64,000 nucleotides of DNA from Pyxicephalus adspersus (GCF_032062135.1 NC_092859.1:129759838-129823837), one strand, 5' to 3'; positions 35,767 to 47,462 are shown, counted from the first letter of the stretch. Program-made: numbers and translations. The notes: generated by a model not told the origin, from the sequence alone.

Positions 35767-38712
35767 GATGGCAAAATTGTTTTGTAAGCATTATTTTATT
35801 TCCTATGGAATCTGTGGACAAAAATAATGTATGAGTGGAAAATTTACTGTATATACTCAATTATAAAACAGAGATTATTTAGACCTGAAAATGACAGTAA
35901 AAAGGATCTTTATTTATACTATGTTTACACCAGAATTCATCCAAAGACCGAATAACAAGTGTCTTTAAATCTGAAGTGGACATAAGTGCACAAAGCCCTA
36001 AATTGAGCTCAATGTTATTAATGTTAAAATTTTTACCTACAGTGGACTGTATTTTTTTGGTCATATATGACTGGCTATAAAAATTCCTCTGGTACAAAAA
36101 GGAGGTATTGATTTCTTTTGAGGTCCTTTTTGGAAAATGTGAAATTATTCACTGAATAATCATAACTTTAAAAGGATACTTACTGTAAATTAAGTATCGT
36201 TTCAGCTTGGGTATTTTCAGGCCTGGGACCAAGGATAGAATATCACTTTTACCTGCAAAAGCAGTAATAGACATAAAACTATAATAAAAAAGGCATTTTT
36301 TATTAATCAGTTATGATCACACCAGTAAATTTTTGTGGGTTGTTTTAAAGTTTTTATACTTAATAGGAAAAACAAATCTAATTTTAATATGTCCCAAATA
36401 ACTAATATAATAAAAATATTTGCACAAAGCTAGTAGAGAACCTAAAAAGATTAAATAAAAATAGGTACAAAGAAACAATAGAAGCAGCAAAAGACATGTA
36501 GGTATTGGTAGGTATTATTAGTGTAGAAGATCAGAATGTTAGTAATGTTTTTTAAGATAAGGGTGATCATTAAACCTGATATTTTTTATTTGTCTGTTCC
36601 TATAATTTCTAATGATGATTTTTTTGTAGAGAGATCATGACTTTTGAATAATATATGAACTTTCTCTAACCCAAGAGTGTCAATATATGATAAAACCTTA
36701 TAGTGTTGCTGGGGACCTGATGGAAGGCACCCTAACGAGTAAATGGTATTGAAAGAAATCTTGTTGTGTGGCTGCTATAGAGGGTAGAGGGGTAGATGAT
36801 GACCTTATACATGTCTTGAGTCATTAGGCTTAATTATCAAAACTGGCCTAAAGTATAGCTATTTTTTTTTTAAAAAAGAGTAAATGTAAATTTCAGTCTT
36901 GACCAATAAACTTTAAAATTTGCAGTCACATGACTAAATTAGAGAGTCTTATCCAGTTCCAGCTTTGTGAATTGAGTGATTGTTTGTTCTGCAATTAAAC
37001 AAAAACAAACATTGACCTCATTTTTCATGTCTGTTTCTTAGAGTACAGCCGGTTTAAAAGAAAGTCCTAATAATATATTTGAAATTATTATTATCCAATG
37101 TAGGACACTGTGCTTATTTCATTATCATGGTGTTTGAAGTGAACTTGGAAGGGTGGAATAATTATCTTTTTTTTCAGTACAGATAACATAAGAATTTTAA
37201 GTTGCCCTATGGCCATAAGTAAGCATTCACTAATACAAATGCTCTAGTTTTAAGGCACTACTGGTAATTCACCATTCCAATCTGTTTAGGCACATTTGAG
37301 ACGGTAAGAATGTAATGTGTATATTTTTCAGGACGGAACATATCAGCATCTTGGGAAGGAACATCCTGCATCTCATTTGTATTAAGTAATGGAAATCCGT
37401 GATCCGACAAATATACTTGACATTGCAAAGATACTGTAGTGCTTTCAGGCAAAATTCTTATTTACAGTAGAAGGAGACATGGAAACATTTATGAGCAAGC
37501 ATAAAATGATTGCGTTTGTATTTTAACATGCTCACCGTTGTTACATTTTTCTAGATGGTTTCTAAAAATGTCAGCAGCTGTCAAAAGAAAGTGCTGGCGT
37601 TCTATGAAAGTTGGAATCTATGCAATGAAGCGTCCCAGGAACAGCAAAGGTTAAGATGGCGAGGAAAGCGTTTCATTTTTTGAGAACTGTTGTAGGAAAG
37701 AAGACAGTGGGTCAGCTGTCAACCTTTGCCCCAGGTTGAAGAATATAGGGTGGTGTCTAAGACACAAAGTGCATGTATTATACAAGTACAACAGAGCACT
37801 GACAAACTGTACATTCTATACTGGATCTTCACTTTGCAAAAAACAGCATCAGCCGGCTTTACTTTTGATTCCTCAGAACAATATCAAGACAGAGATAACA
37901 AGATAGCTGAACCTCCAGGTCCTAATGCCTTTCTAAAAACCGAAACTATTGTATTGTCATGTTAAATAAATAAACTTGGCTAGTGTAAATAACTAAATTT
38001 TACCATTTTTTTTTTTTTGCTTTTTGTTTTTCTTCTGATTTTGTGCTTTTTGTTTTTCTTCTGATTTTCAGTTCAGAATTTGTAGCTTCTAAGCTGCAAT
38101 TCGGAAATGATGGAATCTCTAGTTTCACTTTGGTTCCAACCTGCACATTGTTCTGGTGTCTGTACAATATGCAATGTACAAGGAATAACCAAAGTGAAGT
38201 GTTGTCCTATTGCTGGAATGACAATGACAAGAGCTCTGGTCCCCTGTATGGGACTTCTGTCATTGGGATGAATGTACACTGAAGGTGGCAGACAGGGCCC
38301 CATAGATGCTAATAAATTCCATGATTATTATAAACATTTTTATTGACAATGGCTTTGGAATCAGCATAAAAAAATTGCAATAGCCTACATTTAAAAAAAC
38401 AGCTGTTCTCTCAAATACATCACATAACATAACACATAACATTAGCTGCAATGTAAAGAGATGAAATTAACAAAAATTAGATTTAGGACGAGTTATGAAA
38501 AAGAAAGTAAGAATTCTGACAAAATCAGAATTTGGTAATTCTGACCATCCATATCTGTATTCCAACAGTTTAAAGTACAGACTAAAATTACTCACTCCTA
38601 TCTAATCTTTGATATCAAATTTCCAAATAGGATTGCTTAGCGCTTGATGCCATTTTACACCAGAACACAATTTTGATTGTACAGAAATTTTTTTTGTTGC
38701 TGCTGTTTGTCT
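35767..38712. other. no gene seen; possible TIR fragment
   Basis: Mostly AT-rich unique-looking DNA. 'actgtatatactcaattata' at about 35846 resembles one end of a common vertebrate MITE (ACTGTATATACTCGA type), with no partner end found. A 42-codon frame at about 37555-37683 is preceded by 'acatttttctag' and contains 'cagcaaaggttaag', but its product is not recognisable. Confidence 0.4.
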
Positions 38713-39221
38713 TTAACCACCTGGGCGTTACACTGATGTCTAGATTTCTGTTCCAAAAGCGTTACAGTTTTTCATGAAATTTTTTTTTTTTAAATTGTAG
38801 ACCTGTAACTTACAGAAATATGTCCAAACAGGGTTCTAGTAGATATCATGAATATAAAAAATGTTTGAAACACACAATCATGTAAAAAAAAAAAAATACT
38901 TTTAATAAAATTAAATAAAAGACACAAAAAATCAGCTTAAACAAGAATAGATAAATAAATGAAAAATACTGAAAATAAATAATTCGGTATACTGTATAGT
39001 AATATATTTTTATAAAACACCTTTCTAGTGTCCATCACATACCTATAGACAAAACCACATAAATATATTTTCTATTATTTTGTATTAGATTGGATGCAGA
39101 ACTTTGTATTCAATCCAATACAAAATGAGAACAAAATTCAAACTCTCATTTTGTATTGGATTGAATACAAACTCCTGTATCCAATCCAATACAAAATGAG
39201 AGTTTGGATTTACCAATTACA

Positions 39222-39733
39222 TACCGTATTTTTTGCAGTATAAGACGCACTTTTTCTTCCCCAAAACTGGGGGGGAAAAGTTAGTGCGTCCTATACGACA
39301 AAGGTGTGATAAAATAACTAAAATAATATAGTCACCCGATACCCGATCCTGCGTGTGGCTGCAGCAGCGTCTGTCTCCTCTTCTCTCTGGCAGCAGCACA
39401 TGTCTTCTCCTGTCTGTAAAGCAGAGCGAAAGAAGGCGGCCCAGCGCCACCTGCTGTTCCCTGTCCTAATTGCCGAACAGTGGAAAAAAAGCACAGAGTG
39501 ATCAGAAGGGGAATTTGAATGACAGAGTGATCAGAAAGGAATTTTGAATGACACAGAGTGATCAGAAAGGGAATTTGAAAGGCATAGAGTGATCAGAAAG
39601 GGAATTTGAATGGCACATGAGTGATCAGAAGGGGAATACCGGTATGAATGGCACATGAGTGATCAGAAGGGGAATAATCTTTCAGAATCTTTTTTTTCTA
39701 GATTTTCCTCCTTTAAAATTGGGTGCGTCTTAT
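39222..39733 (+). mobile_element. TACCGTATTTTTTGC element, nested, right end lost
   Basis: The left end 'taccgtattttttgcagtat' and following 'aagacgcactttttcttcc' match the element at 50571. The right end reads 'gggtgcgtcttata' and then stops matching, so about 17 terminal bases are missing compared with 50571-51167. The interior holds a minisatellite. The minus-strand frame 39217-39450 and the plus frame 39659-39910 are not genes. Confidence 0.8.
39498..39680. repeat. 'gtgatcagaa' minisatellite, about 30-bp unit
   Basis: Six 'gtgatcag' starts occur at 39498, 39527, 39558, 39589, 39621 and 39659, spacing 29-38. The unit is close to 'cacagagtgatcagaaaggg' followed by 'aatttgaatgg'. It is closely related to the arrays at 47696-47900 and on the right side of the gap at 51075. 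Confidence 0.9.
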
Positions 39734-39932
39734 ATTTTGCATTGGATTGGATACAGGAGTTTGTATTCAATCCAATACAAAATGTGTTTGAATGAGTTTC
39801 AGTTTAAATTTCCCGCACACGCGCCGACGTCATCGTACGCAGGCCGGCTTCTTCTTCCCGGAGAGGACACCCGACGCTGGAGGACGACTCTGGAACACGA
39901 CGATGGATGATCGCAGCGGGACCAGGTAAGTG

Positions 39933-39996
39933 ATCGATAAACCCGAACTTTTCTCACTGTATTTTCATACAGTGAGAAAAGTTCGGGTTTATCGAT
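39933..39996. repeat. perfect 29-bp-arm hairpin
   Basis: 39933-39961 and 39968-39996 are exact reverse complements around a 6-base loop (ttttca). The arms begin and end with ATCGAT. It lies near the right end of the large TTAA element. Confidence 0.95.
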
Positions 39997-40051
39997 AATT
40001 GTAACTTTTTGAAGCCCGTACCAAGGTCGGGCTTATCGCTCAGGTGGTTAA

Positions 40052-41097
40052 TAGGGGGCTTGCCTCCCTCTGTTGTATAGTCTTTAAATGCTTCTTTCTA
40101 CATACTTTGTGAGGAGTCTGCGGACACAGCAGGCTGAGTAATCAGTAGCTCTCAGCAGGTTGGTCTGTCAGGCAATCCAGCAGGATTAAGGTGATGCCAA
40201 CTTCCCAAAGACGATAGTTATGCATTTGAGAAAAGTCAGTGTGCAATATCATGGGATGAACCATAATAATCAAGCAAAGGGAGCAGGAAGGTGCAGGGTT
40301 TAAATAAGAAGCCAATCATCCTGATTGGTCACAGGAACAGGACCAGGTGCAAGTAATCATGTAATCAAGATCCAGGGATCATCAAGCAAAGATCAGGTAA
40401 GATTTATCAAAGGTCTTAGTGGCAAGGTAACAGTTCAAAGCCCAAGAAGACCAGGGTTAAATCCCAAGAGCCAGTTACTTACTACTTTTTCTCTTCTATG
40501 TTAACTAGCCCACTAAACAGCTATGTTCCCAAGGGCCCTCACTCTTATCTGCCTGAGAAATTTATTTTCTGTACATTTTTAAAAATTCCAAAATTCCCAA
40601 AAATTGCCATTTTTATATTTAATTGTTTTTATTATAGTATTTTCTATTTATAGTATATTCTATTATAGTATTGTAGACAAAATACCTAGCAGTGTATGAG
40701 TGAGCTAAGGATATGTTCCAAGTGAAAAATGGTTATAAAAAATTATGTTGTTTTTTTTAGGAATCAAAGTTAAAAATTATTAAGGTAAACAATTAATTTT
40801 TCAAGAAAATCTTCTTAAATTAATTTTTTGAGTTTATAGGTATTATTTTTATTTTTGGTGGGCTGAGGACATATCCTAAGTGAAAAAAGGCACAGAAATG
40901 CACAAACGCTAAAGTAAAAAATAGTTCTCAGTGGGGAAAGGGTTTTAAAAACGTGTTCAGGTAATGCCTCTAGGAATAAGTTTAGGAATGCCTATAGGAA
41001 TAGGATTTCACAGTCTCAGAGTCAGCTTGTACTTGCAGCAAAAGTTTGGCTGTGACATTATTTTTATTATTTTTGTTTGCAGTTAGCTTGGCCTTTT
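40052..41097. other. no gene seen; possible old repeat
   Basis: 40080-40480 is richer in 'caggaac', 'caagcaaag' and 'gatcaggtaag' words, with a texture like 51240-51690, and may be an old copy of the same repeat. The remainder is AT-rich. Confidence 0.35.
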
Positions 41098-41573
41098 GTA
41101 AAGCAGAACTAAACCCAAACTAAAAATATAACACACTTACCTTTAATCCTGAAGATCCATTGATCTGTCAGAGATTTCTTCATTTGGATCCCACGTCATT
41201 CCGGTATCTGTCTTCAGCCCGGGCACCGACATCTTCTTCCTTCTCCCGGGTTTTTCTGCCTACGTCACCCGGTCTCGCACTGCGCAGGTGTAAGATCGGG
41301 TGATGTAGATGGGGAAAAAGATTGCCCCTCTCATTGCACAGATCGGTAATTTGTTTTTTCCATTAGAGAAGAAAGGGCATGTGTAGAAGGAGCACCTGGA
41401 GGAGCATCTGTTGCAGCAAACACGACAGAAAGGGGGGGTGCTGCACCCTTTTTTATTTTTTTTTTAAATAAAAGGAGTGTTGCACTTAAAATAAATTAAA
41501 ATTTTTAATTTAAATAGAAGGGCTGGCTAGCCTTTTATTTAATGTAAACATTTTGAGTTTAGGTCCGATTTAA
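41098..41573 (-). mobile_element. TTAA-flanked MITE, copy 5, inverted
   Basis: The left end 'aaagcagaactaaacccaaa' and the right end, read inward, 'cttaaatcggacctaaactc' form the terminal inverted repeats. The right TTAA is at 41570-41573; the left one has decayed to TGTA. On the minus strand it reads 'gattaaaggtaagtgtg', the same splice-donor motif as the plus-strand copies. GC-rich inside. Confidence 0.75.
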
Positions 41574-41749
41574 GTGATATGAAAAGAATCTAAATAACCA
41601 TTAGTTCCAAATCAAAATGATTTCTATTTATCCAGAAACAGATTTTTTTTTTTTTAAACTCAGGCTGGAGACACTAGGTGATGGTGGTGATGCGCAGGTT
41701 TTAAACACATGAAGTTATGAATGACGCCATATGGGTCTATGTAAATTCT

Positions 41750-42140
41750 GTATTTTATATTACAGAATACAGCAAGCCATTAGCAGTCAACTTATGGAAA
41801 ACAGTTAATTCTTTTACAATGCACTTTCACATTGACCTTTCAATAAAACAGCATTATGCTGATTTTTTTTTTTGCCTTGTTAGATGATTGCCAGATCATG
41901 TAGAACGAGAGGCAATGAACTACAATGCTGTCTAGATTTAAAAGATTTATAGAGATATTGCTAATAACATTTGTTTTTAACAAGCTGACAGTTTTTAAAA
42001 GCTTTATCTTTAGTTCTATGATGTCTATTTTTCAAAAGTTATGGCTTGGCAAATTAACAGCAGGGGCGCTTTCTAACAGCCCAGCAATGAGAATCAAATG
42101 CAATTTTGCTATTAAAGTTAACGACTGAAACACAATTGAT
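41750..42140. promoter_or_regulatory. candidate conserved non-coding element
   Basis: Repeat-free, with words such as 'ttggcaaattaacagcaggg', 'tcaaatgcaattttgc' and 'cacaattgattttccc'. The texture suggests conservation. A 67-codon frame at 41925-42128 has no recognisable product. Confidence 0.25.
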
Positions 42141-44076
42141 TTTCCCTGTGTTGTGCTCTTACTGAATCTTAAGCTCACACCCTATTTTTGGAAACTGCTA
42201 ATTATCATGAAGTATCTTCTGTGAACTGCTATTTTTTAAGGTCACACTTGAAGCTCCATATTGTCTATCAAAACAAAACTTTGTTGAAAGATGATAATCC
42301 ACAAAAAGCAGTTTAAACAGAAACAAAGATTATATCACACAGGGGAGGAGATAAGTAAATTGATTTGTTTATCATGTTAAATAAAAGAGAAAAAGCTTGT
42401 TTTTTTAATAGATCAACACAATGATGACAAATAATGGCATTTTATGAATAGTTCATATTAGGTTTGGTGTACCATAATCAACTGAACATTATTCATTTGG
42501 GCCAAATGAATAAAGTGGAGCATTGACAATGTACAGTAAATGGATTCAGCACTGAACCATAAGCTACAGTATATGGTCAATGTCAGGTATAGTGTACAGC
42601 TCAGCCAATCTGGCCAGCAGACTATGACAGCTGTTATCATCCACCAGCAAGTAGATTTCAGAAAGTTGTGAAGAACACTAAGATGTGGGGAGGGTTGAGG
42701 TGTATCCCAGTGGTAGACATGGCTAGACCCTAAATACAGCAGCTCCATTTACCTCACCTCATCTTGAGATCCACCTAAGGTCCTTCCTGCAATTAGGACA
42801 CCCACCATTAAACACAAGTAAAACACCCCAGGAAGCCCATCAATGGTGGTAACAATTGAAGAAGGTTAAGTAAGCTAGTGCAGCTCAGGGATTTTCCTGC
42901 CTTTAACAGACCCAACAGATGGTGCAGATTCCATTGGGCCCCTCTCCTTTCTTTGGACCAATGCAGCCTGACTGACCCGGACTTGGTATCAGCCTGGGAT
43001 AACACCTTGCCGATTGGTGTTTATGAAAATAACAACAATTACACAATAATAGTCCTTGATTTGCTATCCAAGGGCGTTTTTAATATTAGGGCAACAAACA
43101 TAATAATATACTTGTTAAATGAATGATCTTTGTTTTGATGTTTTCATATGTTGACATTTAAAATAAAGAATATATTAGTTTTAAGATAACATTTTGTAAA
43201 ATAAATTCTTCACTGCACTCTCTATTATTGCCACTTCCTAAATAAGATTTAGTTTCAAGCCTTTGTTTAATGTCTGATTGAAACTCATGTTGGTAAAATT
43301 CTTAGCTCCAATCCAAGCTTGGAAAAGGAGAAATCTGGGCCAGAAATGACTCTGGATTCCTCTGAGCACCTCTAAAGGCTGTCCCAGTGCACATGTACAT
43401 TTATAAATTGTACATAATAATATAATAATCATATAAATAAAAAAAACTAAACAAACATTAATAGCATTATTCATTTTAAGCTGCTCTCTTTTCTATGTAT
43501 ACAAATAAGAAGGTTATCAATATTCCTTTAAAGTTCAAGTTAAATCATTTTTCATGAACTGCATCTTTCTACTGAGTCTTTGCCCCAAAAAGAAAAAATA
43601 ACTAATGTAAAGTATCAACCAATTATTTTTTTGACATAACATGCATCCGTTTTATGCAATTTTTGGATAGATGAAAAGGGAGATTTTTTTTCTCATATAC
43701 TTAAATCTTGACAGCTTCTGCTTTACCTTTCTCACTTCACTGGTGTTAAATTGACAGTGAGAACTGAAAAATACTTCAAAGTCAAGTAGAAAAATCTCAA
43801 TACAAAAGTAGGATAAATAAAACATAACAAAGGAATAAAAGGCCACAATATAATGTTACATTTACCAAAGCTATGAACTGCTAAATGTATACAAACCCTT
43901 TTTAAAAAAAATCTTACAACAGAGAGAGATGCCATTTTGCTGCGTATGGCAATGAAAAACCTTAGATGCTGAAATTCCAAAAAATATTATTCACAATTTT
44001 TCTTGTGTGCCATAAATGTGTTGCACGTTATCTCTCCGGGTAACACTACTGAATACAAATATATGTTACATACTTT
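42141..44076. other. no gene seen
   Basis: AT-rich DNA. Around 42491-42511 lies a 10-bp-arm palindrome (attcatttgg g ccaaatgaat, centre base unpaired). Overlapping frames at 42808-43126 on both strands are not recognisable. Confidence 0.4.
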
Positions 44077-44299
44077 GGGCCTGATTTATTAAGCTTTCCA
44101 AGGCTGGGGAGGATACACTTTCATCAGTGAAGCTGTGTGATCCAGCAAACCTGCAATAGATCTGGTCCAGGATTCAAAACATTTGCTAGCAAATATCATA
44201 TTACTTTGAAAAAATCCATTCCAGGTTTGCTGGATCACCCAACTTTACTGGTGAAAGTGTATCTTCCCCAGCCTTGGAGAGCTTTAATAAATCAGGCCC
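44077..44299. mobile_element. palindromic MITE, copy 6
   Basis: Well preserved: starts 'gggcctgatttattaagctt', ends 'gagctttaataaatcaggcc'. Flanked by 'acttt' on the left and 'tttgt' on the right, so a short TTT-type target duplication is possible. Confidence 0.85.
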
Positions 44300-44940
44300 T
44301 TTGTGAGTAATGGCTGTGACTTTTATCAGCTGAGAACTGTGGTTACCCAGTCTTATAAGGTACAGGTACAAATTTTCCAATTGACCCCAATCATGCTTGT
44401 TGGTCCATCTCTTTCCGAAAGCAAATGGTAATGATAGTGTCCCAATAAAACAGGTATTACACCTCACAGCCTCCAAAACATCTGATATTAAAAGAAATGT
44501 GATGATTGCCATTGTTGACCAACCTATGGATTGCTAGTTTCCTGGTAATCATGGTTTTGATCAGATGAGGATATTGTTCAGAGAAAAAACATTGTGAAAA
44601 ATGTTTCTAAAAAGGAAGGTATTTTTTGCTGTTTCACAAAATATGCACTGCATTGTCCTATTGTGTTAGAAAGCTTTCTGTTTATGTTATGTAAAAAGCC
44701 CCTGAATATGATTTTGCTACCTTATTATTATAGGTCAAGGTTTAGAATGGGAGGTGGGTCCATATCTGTCAGTATCTGTCTAGTTGTGCCCCTCTTTAGG
44801 GTAAGTATTCCACAACATAAGTATCACCTTATCCAAAGAGGGATGGTTGAAAAGGCTTTTAGATGCTGGGTATGTATAAATGTCACAGTGTTCATTGTGT
44901 GAAGTGATGGAAAAAGCAATACCACCACCATCTTTCAGAA
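44300..44940. other. no gene seen
   Basis: Unique-looking; a 102-codon frame at 44594-44902 has no recognisable product. Confidence 0.4.
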
Positions 44941-44998
44941 TCCCCCTTACCACAATGTTACCATTTTAAACCACAAGACCCTTGCCTTCTCAGACACC

Positions 44999-45580
44999 TC
45001 ACACCTGTGTGCCCCGCCACACTTGCAGTGCTTGCTGAACCCTGCCTTGCAAGCCCAAAAGCCATAAATCCATTCCAATAGCATTCAAAAGTACTCCATC
45101 ACTTTTCAGGCATCTCCAAGTCTCCTCCTCCAACTCCCAATGCCTTACTTTTATAACTCTGTTCCTAGCCACAAAACGACTCACCTCCTTATTAACTTTT
45201 ATCCTAGCCTTATTAATCCTGTCAACAGAGTGGGCTACCCTCCAACTTGTCCTGGCCACAATATTAGACAAGACAACATGTATACCAGGTAATTCCACTT
45301 TCAACCTCAGAAAATCCATTTCACATACCCATTTCAATGCCCTCATAGTTTTTTTCCCAAGATCATTCCCCCCAGCATGTACCACTAGCACCCCAGGAGG
45401 CCTTTCCAGAATCGTAAATCTGCAAATCTCCGGCACATCCTATTCTAAAACATTCCTGGCAGACCAATCCACTGGAACGTCACGTCCTCCCTAAACAGGC
45501 ACCCCACCCGACATAGGAAAGTCCAACGATCCACACCAAGCAAGCCTGACCACATACAAGAAAACAAATAAGGAAAAAAA
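44999..45580 (-). pseudogene. SGNH hydrolase domain of the DIRS element
   Basis: SGNH/GDSL hydrolases use a Ser near the N-terminus and an Asp-x-x-His near the C-terminus. Three frames are needed here. Block I is 'VWIVGLSYVGWG' (about 45520), where the residue before the Ser is Leu. 'REDVTFQWIGLPGMF' follows in another frame. A 145-codon frame at 45436-44999 then carries 'LVVHAGGNDLG' (block III), 'VVLSNIVARTSWR', and near the end 'DGVLLNAIGMDLWLLGLQ', where the usual Asp-x-x-His has Leu at the His position. Position after a tyrosine recombinase fits DIRS/Ngaro-type retrotransposons, some of which carry such a domain. Frameshifted and missing the catalytic His, so dead in this copy. Confidence 0.8.
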
Positions 45581-45589
45581 CAAATATAC

Positions 45590-46192
45590 ACCCAACAGTA
45601 TTGGCCAACCTTCAACACGTACCCCCCCAATCTATTGAGCCCCCACCCTGCAGTCGCCGACTCAGCAAATCTTCCACTGCTTGCACCGGACAGACCCCCG
45701 ACACCTCCAAACAAAACAACAATACTGTAAAACCCCGCCCTCGTTGGTCCATCTTTGACCGACTGATCACCAAACTCACCTACTCTGCTGGGCTCACTAA
45801 ATCCCTAATCGTCATTGCCCCAAAAAATGCCAATACAAAGGCCCACCTAAAAAAAAACATTTTTTACTCACCTGCACACTCCCCCCTAATCCCCAACCCA
45901 TCCCTGAAGCATTTAAAATAACACCATCCTCCTCACGTCCGGGGGCCTGCCTGCCCCTCTTATACCCCTTCACTCCCTGCCGTACCACAAAATCTTTTGT
46001 CACATCCCGTATCCCCCATAACATACACCAAAAAGCCATCGCTGCTATTTTTCTACTCATTACCGCCCCCGACACCCCATCGGCAAAATCACTTGTCAAC
46101 CAATACAACAAGTGAACATATTCTTCCACGGAAACTCTGTCCCTCTGCCCATTCCCTCCAAACCCCTGAATAGGACTTCCATGTGGCCTCAC
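45590..46192 (-). pseudogene. DIRS tyrosine recombinase remnant
   Basis: The N-terminal helical domain is clear at 46192-45990: 'EEYVHLLYWLTSDF', 'GVSGAVMSRKIAAMAFW', 'GIRDVTKDFVVRQGVKGYKR'. The catalytic domain is badly decayed and spread over frames: 'CFFLGGPLYWHFLG' near 45825 matches the segment that precedes the first catalytic Arg. 'SATAGWGLN' and 'YCWVYI' near 45660-45590 fit the HxxR-to-Tyr end with the Arg and His no longer recognisable. Function in an active element would be integration of the circular DNA intermediate. Not functional here. Confidence 0.75.
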
Positions 46193-46199
46193 TCACTGA

Positions 46200-46985
46200 C
46201 CTCCAATGATCCCGTCGTAATCTCTACAAATGGTCAGGACATGGGCAACCCCGCTGCTCAGCCTCCGATGCCAGCTCTCAAAACTTGTCCCACTGAAAAC
46301 GAGACAACGTGTCAGCTACCACATTGAATACTCACGGAGTGTGCCAAGCAAAAATAAATATAGCTGGCTAACACCCCAAAACTAAATGCCGCATCAACTG
46401 CAGCGCTGGCCCTGAAGACACTGAAAATACATCAATGGCCTAAACCACCCCCAAATTGTCGCAATGGAACCAGACCTTTTTATTGGTCAACTTGGACCCC
46501 CACAATTCCACCGCCATGACAATCGGAAAAAGCTCCAACACCACTAGATTTTGCAACAATCCTGCTTCCACCCACTCCTGCATGGCATGGCATTTCCCAC
46601 CAAAATACACCCCAAAACTCATAGACCCTGCCACATCAGTAAAACGGTTCAAGTCAAATGATTTCACCAGCCCCTTCCAAAAACCTGCTCCACACCATGA
46701 GGTCCTCCCTTAATTTCTCTTTCAGTTCAATAAAGTTAGAGGGCGTCGTCACCCCAGCTGTCGCCGCGTCCAACCTTCAACAAAAAACTCTCCCCATGCG
46801 AACCACCTTATCATGCATGCATCCCGCAAGCAAAATTCAACTTATCCAACAAGATTGAATCTCTCTCAACCGCATTTTCCGCCTGCCACATGCCTCCCCA
46901 ACCTCCTGCGGCAACCTACCATCGCCACCATGTCTAACTCGATCCCTAGGAAGACCAACACCATCGCCGGTCCCTCAGTCTTATC
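46200..46985 (-). pseudogene. DIRS reverse transcriptase end and RNase H remnant
   Basis: Upstream part: 'VFLGIELD' (about 46960), then a scrambled thumb/connection region in several frames to about 46670. RNase H follows: 'RFTDVAGSMSFG' (first Asp), 'LLQNLVVLELFPIV' (Glu), 'WFHCDNLGVV' (second Asp), then past stop codons 'NVVADTLSRFQWDKF' (third Asp) and 'EQRGCPCPDHL'. The family's order of acidic catalytic residues is therefore still readable. Several in-frame stops are TGA or TAG, at least some in a CpG-decay-like context ('ccg tga'). Confidence 0.82.
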
Positions 46986-47462
46986 TTATATCTTATATTA
47001 GCCATAGGGGACCCCAACTGCACTAGTTCCCCTGGGTATCCACTACCAACCCCGACAACTTACCAGCCCTCGCTCTTGTGGGCTTCCCTCACCCAACTCT
47101 CTTCCCACCTCCAACTTTTTGCCTACCAGCACTGTCCAACCTTCTTACCACTTCCTTCAGGCCCGCTAAAACAGCAGCTACCCCTCCTTCCAGCTCACCC
47201 CCTATTGATCCTCACACCTACTGGACCTAAGCACAGCACCCCCTTCCCTTTGTACAATTAGTGGTAAGCCAAATAAATACTTACTACTATGATCGTTCTC
47301 ATTGATTAGTGGCTCTGCCCCCCAATGGTCACCCACCAATAATGTTCACCACAGTTTTCATTGGCAATGGGTTCCACCCCAGTAAGCTATATAGTTCATC
47401 ATACTTTTCAGGTGAATTTAAGTAAATTTTTGAACACATAGCTATGCCTGAAAATTATAAAC

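Larger units (their letters stand above)
38713..40051. mobile_element. large TTAA-flanked element, composite
   Basis: Ends are TTAACCACCTGGGCG on the left and, read inward from the right, TTAACCACCTGAGCG, with TTAA at 38713-38716 and 40048-40051. Another transposon is inserted at 39222-39733. The rest is non-coding, with alternating-orientation repeats at 39084-39205 and a perfect 29-bp hairpin at 39933-39996. TTAA termini suggest a piggyBac-type mechanism; no transposase is encoded. Confidence 0.8.
44941..47250 (-). mobile_element. DIRS-like tyrosine-recombinase retrotransposon, decayed
   Basis: The plus strand is strikingly C-rich here compared with its surroundings. Read on the minus strand, the order is: end of reverse transcriptase (about 46985-46690), RNase H (46667-46260), tyrosine recombinase (46192-45590) and an SGNH hydrolase domain (45580-44999). 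That is the gene order of DIRS-type elements, which integrate through a tyrosine recombinase instead of an integrase. A poorly recognisable stretch at 46986-47250 may be a gag or linker remnant; the catalytic part of the reverse transcriptase is not seen. Element ends (split direct repeats or terminal repeats) were not located, so the boundaries are approximate. Confidence 0.85.

Noticed and set aside
37555..37683. 42-codon frame after 'tttttctag'
   Set aside because: The donor-like word 'aaaggttaag' is weak and the peptide is not recognisable; could be chance.
39489..39680. Possible CRISPR-like array
   Set aside because: The spaced repeats are a plain minisatellite inside a transposon; there are no unique spacers and the host is a vertebrate.
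41925..42128. 67-codon open frame within a candidate conserved block
   Set aside because: The product has no recognisable similarity, so the block is better described as possible non-coding conservation.
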